Origin: Candidatus Altarchaeota archaeon
GTDB taxonomy: Archaea; Altiarchaeota; Altiarchaeia; IMC4; QMZM01
DNA length: 11,285 nucleotides
Direction: 5' to 3'
Assembly (NCBI GenBank): GCA_018897475.1
Contig: JAHIKS010000013.1
Coordinates: 1 to 11,285, forward strand
The position numbers and the translations under genes are program-made. Numbering within the stretch: the first letter of the stretch is position 1; every line of letters begins with the position of its first letter. The notes under the pieces were generated by a model. It had not been told where the DNA came from. It did not search any database and worked only from the letters and a program-made list of their open reading frames with translations. Shown here piece after piece: positions 5,451 to 11,285 of this stretch.

Positions 5451-6725
5451 ATGGCACAAAGAGGCATAAGGGAATTTGACGGCAAGAAGATGCTTGCAAA
5501 CCACTGGGCGGAGTATATCAGCAAAGACTTTTCCTTTCCTGGAAAGGTTGTGCTGGTTGACCCGGAGACCAAACTGGATGAACTGGCGAAGGAGCATTCA
5601 TGGCTCGGCAAGGAGAAGCTGGTAGTCAAGCCCGACCAGCTCTTTGGAAAGAGGGGCAAGCATGGCCTGATTGCGGCAAACGTAAGCTTTGATGAGGCAA
5701 AGGAATGGATTGCTGAGAGAATGAACAAGGAAACCACTGTTGGAAAGGTGACCGACACCCTCACTCATTTCATCATAGAGTCCTACGTCCCCCACGACAA
5801 AGAATTCTACGTTGCCATCAAGAGCGCAAGGGAGGGTGACACAATATACTTCTCAAACCACGGCGGCGTTGACATAGAGTCCGTATGGGACACGGTGGCC
5901 GAGATTAATGTCGCCATAACGGAAGACGTCGACAAGATAGACATTGAAGGCAAACTTCCAAAGGACACCCCCAAGGAAAACAAAAAGATGCTGGCCGACT
6001 TCATCAAGGGCCTGTTCAGGTTCTATCGGAACCTTGGATATGCCTACCTGGAGATTAACCCGTTCGTAATATCCGGAAAAGACATAGTTCCATTAGACCT
6101 GGTAGCAAGGATTGACGACACCGCGGTCTTTGAATTCATGAGTGGCTGGGGCGACCTCAAATTTCCCCCACCATTCGGAAGGAAGGTATCCGAGGAGGAG
6201 GCCTACATAAAGAGGCTGGATAACAAGAGCGGTGCCTCTTTGAAACTAACGGTTCTCAATCCCAAGGGGCGCATCTGGACCATGGTCGCCGGCGGAGGCA
6301 GCAGCGTAATCTATGCCGATACAATAGTAGACCTCGGCTACCGGGACGAGCTTGCCAACTATGGGGAGTACAGCGGGAACCCGTCGACTGACGAAACATA
6401 CGAGTATGCAAAGACGGTCCTTGATTTGATGACGAGGGAAAAAGACGCAAAAGGCCGCACGAAGCTTCTGCTGATTGGAGGCGGAATTGCAAATTTCACC
6501 GACGTAGCAAAGACGTTCAAGGGCATCATAATGGCGCTGCGGGAATACAAGGATAAGCTGAAGGGCGTCGATGCAAGGATTTACGTGCGGCGCGGAGGTC
6601 CGAACTACCAGGAGGGACTTGAGAACATGAAGAAACTTGGTGAAGAGTTGGGACTCCCGATCGAGGTTTACGGTCCCGAGACGCACATGACCAGAATCGT
6701 TAACATGGCACTGGAGGCAAGCTAA
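5451..6725 (+). CDS. aclA: ATP-citrate lyase, small (ATP-grasp) subunit
   Basis: This 424-residue chain corresponds to the N-terminal part of eukaryotic ATP-citrate lyase. With the large subunit it cleaves citrate, using ATP and CoA, to acetyl-CoA and oxaloacetate. The ATP-grasp part carries LVVKPDQLFGKRGKHGL (from about residue 56) and the metal and phosphate motif LEINPFV (200-206). The citrate-binding part carries LNPKGRIWTMVAGGG (269-283), NYGEYSGNP (303-311) and RRGGPNYQEGL (380-390), all nearly identical to the animal and plant enzyme. The open frame extends well upstream inside the aconitase gene, but ATG 5451 follows the aconitase stop by two bases, has GGAGAT (5440-5445) before it, and starts the conserved protein. 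The symbols aclA and aclB are used in opposite senses in different organisms; here aclA means the small subunit. Succinyl-CoA ligase beta chain is the wider family but lacks this C-terminal citrate domain. Confidence 0.94.
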   Translation: MAQRGIREFDGKKMLANHWAEYISKDFSFPGKVVLVDPETKLDELAKEHSWLGKEKLVVKPDQLFGKRGKHGLIAANVSFDEAKEWIAERMNKETTVGKVTDTLTHFIIESYVPHDKEFYVAIKSAREGDTIYFSNHGGVDIESVWDTVAEINVAITEDVDKIDIEGKLPKDTPKENKKMLADFIKGLFRFYRNLGYAYLEINPFVISGKDIVPLDLVARIDDTAVFEFMSGWGDLKFPPPFGRKVSEEEAYIKRLDNKSGASLKLTVLNPKGRIWTMVAGGGSSVIYADTIVDLGYRDELANYGEYSGNPSTDETYEYAKTVLDLMTREKDAKGRTKLLLIGGGIANFTDVAKTFKGIIMALREYKDKLKGVDARIYVRRGGPNYQEGLENMKKLGEELGLPIEVYGPETHMTRIVNMALEAS

Positions 6726-8594
6726 ATGACAACAAAGGCGAAGAAGAGACCGGACTACGTCTTAATGGACAGGGACACCAAGGCAATCGTTTTCGGCTAT
6801 CAGCAGAACGCCATCCAGCGGATGCTCGACTTTGACTATATCTGCAGACGCGAGGAGCCCTCTGTGGTGGCCATCGTCAATCCAACCCGCGATGGTCTTC
6901 ACAAGTGTTTCTGGGGAACCAAGGAGATTCAGGTACCCATGTACAAAACACTTGAACAGGCTACAAAGAAACATCCCGAGGCGGACCTAATGGTAAATTT
7001 TGCATCAATGCGCTCTGCATATCCAAGCACAAAGGAAGCCCTGGAGACAAACACCATCCGCACCGTTGCAATCATCGCCGAGGGGGTCCCGGAGCACAGG
7101 ACAAAGGAGCTGATCAAGATAGCCAAGGATCGGGACAAATGGATTATCGGCCCCGCAACAGTCGGTGGCATAGTTGCTGGTGCATTCAAAATCGGAAACA
7201 CGGCGGGGATGCTGGACAACATCGTTGCCTCAAAGCTGCACCGCCCCGGGAGCGTAGCATACGTCTCAAAATCGGGCGGGCTATCCAACGAGCTGAACAA
7301 CATCATCGCCAACAATACCGACGGGGTATGTGAGGGAGTTGCAATAGGTGGGGACCGCTATCCCGGCTCAACATTCCTTGACCATCTCCTGAGATACGAG
7401 AAGAACCCCAACGTTCTGATGATGGTCCTGCTTGGAGAGGTCGGGGGAGCCGACGAATACGATGTAATAGACGCAATAAAGGACGGGAGGCTCAAGAAGC
7501 CCCTGGTTGCCTGGTGCATCGGAACCTGCTCAAAGGTGTTTCCGGCAGAGGTCCAGTTCGGCCATGCAGGGGCAAGGGCAGGGGCAGAGAGAGAAACCGC
7601 TGATGCAAAGAACAAGGCGCTTAAAGAGGCGGGAGTCATAGTACCTGACACGTTCGATGACTTTGACGAGAAGATTAAGCAGACCTTCGACAAGCTCGTG
7701 AAATCAGGGAAGCATACGCCATTGCCTGACGTAGAACCCCCGAAGATACCCATTGATTACGCTGTTGCCGTCAGGGAAGGCATCATCAGAAAGCCCACCC
7801 AGTTCGTCTCTACGATATCTGATGACCGGGGGGAAGAGCTCCAGTACTATGGAATCCCCATCAGCAGGATTTTCGAGGAGAAGTGGGGACTTGGCGGTGT
7901 CATTGGCCTGCTCTGGTTCAACAAGAAGCTTCCAAAATGGGCGGCAGAGTTCATCGAGATGGTCGTGCTCGTTACGGCAGACCACGGTCCCGCAGTCTCA
8001 GGAGCCCATAACGCAATCGTTGCAGCTAGGGCAGGAAAGGACCTGGTATCTGCCCTTGCAAGCGGTCTTTTGACAATAGGGCCGAGGTTCGGGGGCGCCG
8101 TCCAGGGCTCGGCAGACCATTTCACGACCTATCTGTACCAGGGGTCAGAGCCGGCATTCATGGTAAAGGACATGAAGGGCAAAAACGTAAACATCCAGGG
8201 CATAGGGCACAGGATTAAGTCCGTTACGAACCCTGATGTGCGGGTTGAGATAATAAGGGACTATGTAAATAAGAATTTCCCCATAACGGAAACGCTTGAC
8301 TACGCGCTGGAGGTCGAGAAGCTGACGACCTCGAAGAGGAACAACCTGATACTGAACGTTGATGGGTGCATAGGCGTGTCGTTTTGCGACATGCTGAGAA
8401 GCATCGGCTACTCGAGGGAAGAGGTGCGCGAATTCGTGGACCTTGGAATCCTGAACGCACTCTTTGTGTTGGGTAGGAGCATCGGCTTTATAGGCCATAT
8501 CATAGACCAGAAACGGCAGAAGGCAGAACTCTACCGGCATCCATGGGACGACATACTATATGCGATGCCCGACGAACCTGAAGAGGTGAAATAA
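6726..8594 (+). CDS. aclB: ATP-citrate lyase, large (catalytic) subunit
   Basis: This 622-residue chain matches the C-terminal half of eukaryotic ATP-citrate lyase. It has a CoA-binding domain (about 1-150), a CoA-ligase domain (about 160-330) and a citrate synthase-like lyase domain (about 345-615). The phosphorylated histidine is H280 in VQFGHAGA. The lyase domain keeps TADHGP (H420), GHRIKS (H495) and NVDG (D546), the positions expected to act in citryl-CoA cleavage. Its ATG begins right after the stop of the small subunit, with GGAGG at 6713-6717, so the two are translationally coupled and made together, as a two-chain enzyme needs. The separate citryl-CoA synthetase and lyase system of Hydrogenobacter is excluded because the ligase and lyase domains are fused here. 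The symbol follows the large-subunit usage and is convention dependent. Confidence 0.94.
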   Translation: MTTKAKKRPDYVLMDRDTKAIVFGYQQNAIQRMLDFDYICRREEPSVVAIVNPTRDGLHKCFWGTKEIQVPMYKTLEQATKKHPEADLMVNFASMRSAYPSTKEALETNTIRTVAIIAEGVPEHRTKELIKIAKDRDKWIIGPATVGGIVAGAFKIGNTAGMLDNIVASKLHRPGSVAYVSKSGGLSNELNNIIANNTDGVCEGVAIGGDRYPGSTFLDHLLRYEKNPNVLMMVLLGEVGGADEYDVIDAIKDGRLKKPLVAWCIGTCSKVFPAEVQFGHAGARAGAERETADAKNKALKEAGVIVPDTFDDFDEKIKQTFDKLVKSGKHTPLPDVEPPKIPIDYAVAVREGIIRKPTQFVSTISDDRGEELQYYGIPISRIFEEKWGLGGVIGLLWFNKKLPKWAAEFIEMVVLVTADHGPAVSGAHNAIVAARAGKDLVSALASGLLTIGPRFGGAVQGSADHFTTYLYQGSEPAFMVKDMKGKNVNIQGIGHRIKSVTNPDVRVEIIRDYVNKNFPITETLDYALEVEKLTTSKRNNLILNVDGCIGVSFCDMLRSIGYSREEVREFVDLGILNALFVLGRSIGFIGHIIDQKRQKAELYRHPWDDILYAMPDEPEEVK

Positions 8595-10838
8595 ATGACG
8601 GAGGCAAAGATTATCTACACAAAGGTTGATGAAGCACCAGCATTGGCGACTTACTCCTTTCTGCCCATAGTCAAGGCATTCACGAAGGCGGCAGGAGTTG
8701 TTGTTGAAACAAGGAACATCTCTCTTGCGGGAAGGATTATCGCAAACTTTCCTGAAAACCTGACAGAGAGCCAAAGAATAGCAGACCATCTGGCAGAACT
8801 GGGCGAGCTCGCAAAGACGCCCGAGGCAAACATAATAAAACTGCCGAATATCAGTGCCTCAATCCCCCAGCTTAAAGCGGCAGTCAAAGAATTGCAAGAG
8901 AAAGGCTATAATTTGCCAGACTATCCAGAGGACCCTCAAAACGAAGCGGAGGAGAAAACCAAAGCAGGGTATGACAAGGTTAAAGGAAGCGCCGTAAACC
9001 CTGTTTTGAGGGAGGGAAACTCCGACCGCAGGGTTCCGGTTTCGGTGAAAAATTACGCAAAAAAGAACCCGCACTCGATGGGTGAATGGAGTCCAAACTC
9101 AAAATCACATGTTGCATATATGCGCAGCGGAGACCTCCGTTCCAACGAAAAAGCCACCACCATCACAGAAGCAACAGCCGGAGACGCCAGGATTGAGTTT
9201 GTTGATAAAGAAGGGAATACCCAGGTTCTAAAGGAAAAGACAGCTCTTATGGCTGGCGAAATAATTGATGCAACGGTTATGAGCCGGCGTGCTTTACGTG
9301 CATTCCTTGAGGAGCAGGTAGAGGACGCAAAAAAGAACGGCGTATTGTTCTCCATACACCTGAAGGCCACCATGATGAAGGTCTCAGACCCTATCATTTT
9401 TGGCCATGTGGTTTCTGTTTTCTTCAGGGATGCCTTCGAAAAACATGCGTCTGTTTTTGCAGAGCTGGGCATCAGCCCCAACAACGGGCTGGGTGACCTC
9501 TACGCAAAAATCAAGGAACTGCCCGAAGAAAAAAGAGCTGAAATCGAGGCCGATATCCGGGCATGCCATGAAAACAGACCTGAACTTGCCATGGTGGATT
9601 CAGATAAAGGCATCACAAACCTCCATGTCCCAAGTGATGTCATCGTCGATGCATCCATGCCGGCCGCAATTCGTAATTCTGGGCAAATGTGGGGCCCGGA
9701 CGGCAAGCCCCACGACACGAAATTTGTGATACCTGACAGCAGTTATGCCGGAGTATACGAGGAGGTAATCGATTTCTGTAAAAAACACGGTGCCTTTGAT
9801 CCGACAACAATGGGGACTATCCCCAATGTAGGTCTTATGGCGCAAAAAGCTCAGGAATACGGGTCTCATGACAAGACATTCCAGTGCCCGGGCAACGGAA
9901 CAGTTCGTGTTGTTTCAGCAACAGGTCAAACAATGCTCGAGCACACGGTTGAGCAAGGCGATATCTGGCGCATGTGCCAGGTAAAGGATATCCCGATTCA
10001 AGACTGGGTTAAACTGGCCGTAAACCGGGCAAAAGCAACCGGTTCACCCACCGTATTTTGGCTTGACAAAGACAGAGCACACGACGCACAGCTTATAGAA
10101 AAAGTAAACCTCTATCTAAAAGACCATGATACGAACGGTCTCGAAATCCATATCATGTCTCCTGTGGAGGCCACGCGCTTCTCGGTGGAGCGCATGAAAG
10201 ACGGCAAAGACACGATTTCAGTTACCGGCAACGTGCTGCGTGATTACCTGACGGATTTGTTCCCGATTCTTGAAGTAGGCACCAGCGCAAAGATGCTGTC
10301 AATAGTGCCTCTCATCAATGGCGGCGGATTATATGAGACCGGGGCAGGCGGCTCAGCGCCCAAGCACGTTCAGCAGTTTCGGGAGGAGGGCCACCTGAGG
10401 TGGGATTCCCTTGGCGAATTCCTAGCCCTTTCAGCATCACTGGAGCATCTGAGCATCACGACCAAAAATGATAAGGCCCGGGTCCTGGGAGAGACGCTTG
10501 ACCAGGCAATTGAAAAGTTCCTGATAAACAACAAGTCCCCTTCCCGCAAGGTTAACGAGCTGGATACCCGGGGCAGCCACTTTTACTTAGCATTATACTG
10601 GGCGAAGGCATTGGCCGAACAAACCAAAGACGTCGAACTCCAAACGCGTTTCGCTAAACTGGCACAGGAGCTTGCAGACAACGAAGCCAAGATAAGCGAT
10701 GAGTTGCTCGCAGCACAGGGACAGCCGGTTGACATAGGCGGCTACTACAAGCCGGATACTGAACTGGCAACAAAGGCACTGCGTCCAAGCGCAACCTTCA
10801 ATGCAGCACTGGAAGCACTGGCTGTTGCGGAAGCCTGA
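8595..10838 (+). CDS. icd: Isocitrate dehydrogenase, monomeric NADP-dependent type
   Basis: Interconverts isocitrate and 2-oxoglutarate plus CO2 with NADP. At 747 residues it has the length and sequence of the monomeric bacterial enzyme (Azotobacter and Corynebacterium type), not the roughly 400-residue dimeric type common in archaea. The opening IIYTxxDEAPALATYS is typical. S132, N135, R139 and R145 match the known isocitrate-binding positions, K257 and D352 match the catalytic lysine and a metal-binding aspartate, and R549, D550 and D554 in LRDYLTDLFP match the C-terminal active-site set. It starts directly after the large-subunit stop, with GAGGTGA at 8583-8589. Arginine codons differ from the operon: 20 of 31 are CGN, 8 of them CGT, against 3 of 20 in aconitase and no CGT among 32 in the large lyase subunit. 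This points to transfer from a bacterium. Confidence 0.96.
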   Translation: MTEAKIIYTKVDEAPALATYSFLPIVKAFTKAAGVVVETRNISLAGRIIANFPENLTESQRIADHLAELGELAKTPEANIIKLPNISASIPQLKAAVKELQEKGYNLPDYPEDPQNEAEEKTKAGYDKVKGSAVNPVLREGNSDRRVPVSVKNYAKKNPHSMGEWSPNSKSHVAYMRSGDLRSNEKATTITEATAGDARIEFVDKEGNTQVLKEKTALMAGEIIDATVMSRRALRAFLEEQVEDAKKNGVLFSIHLKATMMKVSDPIIFGHVVSVFFRDAFEKHASVFAELGISPNNGLGDLYAKIKELPEEKRAEIEADIRACHENRPELAMVDSDKGITNLHVPSDVIVDASMPAAIRNSGQMWGPDGKPHDTKFVIPDSSYAGVYEEVIDFCKKHGAFDPTTMGTIPNVGLMAQKAQEYGSHDKTFQCPGNGTVRVVSATGQTMLEHTVEQGDIWRMCQVKDIPIQDWVKLAVNRAKATGSPTVFWLDKDRAHDAQLIEKVNLYLKDHDTNGLEIHIMSPVEATRFSVERMKDGKDTISVTGNVLRDYLTDLFPILEVGTSAKMLSIVPLINGGGLYETGAGGSAPKHVQQFREEGHLRWDSLGEFLALSASLEHLSITTKNDKARVLGETLDQAIEKFLINNKSPSRKVNELDTRGSHFYLALYWAKALAEQTKDVELQTRFAKLAQELADNEAKISDELLAAQGQPVDIGGYYKPDTELATKALRPSATFNAALEALAVAEA

Positions 10839-10852
10839 GCCGGAAAGCAAAA

Positions 10853-10900
10853 CGGCAGGGCTGCCGGGAGTAGCTCCTCTTTATTTATTTTTATTTCCTC
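10853..10900 (+). terminator. Probable terminator of the citrate operon
   Basis: CGGCAG (10853-10858) and CTGCCG (10861-10866) can form a short GC-rich hairpin. A T-rich run follows at about 10878-10900 (CTCTTTATTTATTTTTATTT). T-rich tracts alone can end archaeal transcripts, so the tract is the stronger part of the signal. Confidence 0.6.
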
Positions 10901-11066
10901 TACCTGCATATTGCCTGATTTTCCCTAAACGGCACACATTTAACTTCTAAACTTTATAGCTGATAGAAATATCGTTGCTAAACCATATGGTGGCCTAAAT
11001 TATCATTATTGAACATGACATAATCTGCTATTTATAAAGGAAAACGCCATAATACATATATAAATA
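10901..11066. other. Non-coding gap between operon end and next promoter
   Basis: With the terminator before it and the promoter after it, this belongs to an intergenic stretch of about 320 bases (10839-11159). I see no reading frame of useful length on the plus strand; its ATGs stop within a few codons. It holds a perfect 10-bp palindrome ACCATATGGT (10982-10991), a 12-base match (10999-11010) to sequence upstream of the aconitase operon (3421-3432), and a TATA-like CATATATAAATAG (11054-11066). None of these can be given a role. Confidence 0.4.
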
Positions 11067-11131
11067 GTTATAAAATATTTATAACAGTATTTAAAGGTAA
11101 ACATCCAATATGTTATCAGATAATTATAACA
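11067..11131 (+). promoter_or_regulatory. Promoter with two GTTAT-N9-ATAAC sites (copy B)
   Basis: GTTATAAAATATTTATAAC (11067-11085) and GTTATCAGATAATTATAAC (11112-11130) flank GTATTTAAAG (11087-11096), with the same spacing and order as in the TrmB gene promoter at 2404-2468. The copies match at 54 of 65 positions without gaps, and most changes fall outside the palindrome arms and TATA box. The element drives rightward transcription toward 11160. No leftward gene starts from it, as the base matching the TrmB start codon is changed. It is probably bound by the same TrmB-family protein. Confidence 0.75.
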
Positions 11132-11146
11132 TAATTGGATAAATTA

Positions 11147-11152
11147 GAGGTG
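11147..11152 (+). promoter_or_regulatory. Shine-Dalgarno site of the 26-codon frame
   Basis: GAGGTG lies seven bases before ATG 11160. It is the best evidence that ribosomes start there. Confidence 0.55.
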
Positions 11153-11159
11153 TGGTAAA

Positions 11160-11240
11160 ATGAGTCGATTACCCGGTAAAAAAATATGTAACTATTTAGC
11201 TTATGTGGTACCTGAGGTTGTGTTTTTCAATCCCATTTAA
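11160..11240 (+). CDS. Short 26-residue frame, small protein or leader peptide
   Basis: The frame encodes MSRLPGKKICNYLAYVVPEV followed by VFFNPI and a TAA stop. I do not recognise it. In its favour are the Shine-Dalgarno GAGGTG seven bases upstream and the strong regulated promoter at 11067-11131. Its stop codon begins on the last base of the left arm of a hairpin (11232-11256). It could be a true small protein, a leader peptide for a gene beyond the window, or the broken start of a longer gene. The same frame stays open for 15 codons after the TAA up to the window edge, so a nonsense change in a larger gene cannot be excluded. Confidence 0.4.
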   Translation: MSRLPGKKICNYLAYVVPEVVFFNPI

Positions 11241-11272
11241 CACGAACTCAAATGGGTTTCGTCCTCTTTTCT
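11232..11272 (+). terminator. Hairpin with T-rich tail after the short frame
   Basis: CCCATTT (11232-11238) and AAATGGG (11250-11256) are exact reverse complements with an 11-base loop, followed by a pyrimidine and T-rich stretch (11257-11272). It may end transcription or act as a conditional attenuator. The stem is short and the tail is interrupted by C and G, so the call is tentative. Confidence 0.4.
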
Positions 11273-11285
11273 GCTGAGTAAGCAG

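Noticed and set aside
10982..10991. Perfect palindrome ACCATATGGT in the gap after the operon
   Set aside because: A 10-bp palindrome in an AT-rich intergenic stretch is weak evidence. It has no partner copy and no promoter in a clear relation to it.
1..11285. CRISPR repeats, tRNA or rRNA genes, insertion sequences, phage or defence genes
   Set aside because: No regularly spaced repeats, cloverleaf sequence, transposase motifs or terminal inverted repeats were seen. The genes are metabolic, regulatory or small unknowns.

Overview
The window reads as archaeal chromosome. Promoters are archaeal: TTTAAA-type TATA boxes in AT-rich gaps, several placed so close to the start codon that the mRNA would have little or no leader. 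Other starts carry GGAGGTGAT-like Shine-Dalgarno sites. There is a TrmB-family regulator, and no sigma-70 promoters were seen. Two-subunit ATP-citrate lyase occurs only sporadically in archaea, so I do not name a lineage. No rRNA, tRNA, CRISPR array or transposase was found.

Layout. (1) 1-39, minus: the first 13 codons of a gene leaving the window, with a perfect Shine-Dalgarno site. It diverges from a B12-type radical SAM protein (165-1631, plus). A perfect 10-bp dyad (94-118) lies between them and overlaps their TATA elements. (2) The radical SAM gene ends exactly against the stop of a convergent TrmB-family regulator gene (1632-2402, minus). (3) The TrmB gene diverges from a gene for an 80-residue unknown protein (2474-2716). 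The gap holds two GTTAT-N9-ATAAC sites around a TATA box. (4) Two small genes follow: a leaderless four-cysteine protein of 39 residues (2800-2919, plus) and a 120-residue membrane protein with two cysteine pairs (2949-3311, minus). (5) A tight operon (3499-10838, plus) encodes aconitase, the small and large subunits of ATP-citrate lyase, and a monomeric NADP-type isocitrate dehydrogenase. Gaps between these genes are 2, 0 and 0 bases. (6) A terminator follows, then a second copy of the TrmB-gene promoter element (11067-11131) ahead of a 26-codon reading frame (11160-11240) that runs into a hairpin with a T-rich tail.

How the genes work together. The operon encodes the C6 arm connecting 2-oxoglutarate, isocitrate, citrate, and acetyl-CoA plus oxaloacetate. 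With ATP-citrate lyase, this arm suits reductive carboxylation of 2-oxoglutarate followed by citrate cleavage to acetyl-CoA, as in the reductive TCA cycle. It could also run in another direction depending on genes outside the window. The isocitrate dehydrogenase looks bacterial in origin by family and by arginine codon use, while the three genes before it look native.

The most novel signal is regulatory. The TrmB gene promoter and the promoter at 11.1 kb share a gapless 65-bp element (54 of 65 identical) with the same paired 19-bp palindromic sites. This suggests an autoregulated TrmB-family protein that also controls the locus at the right end of the window.
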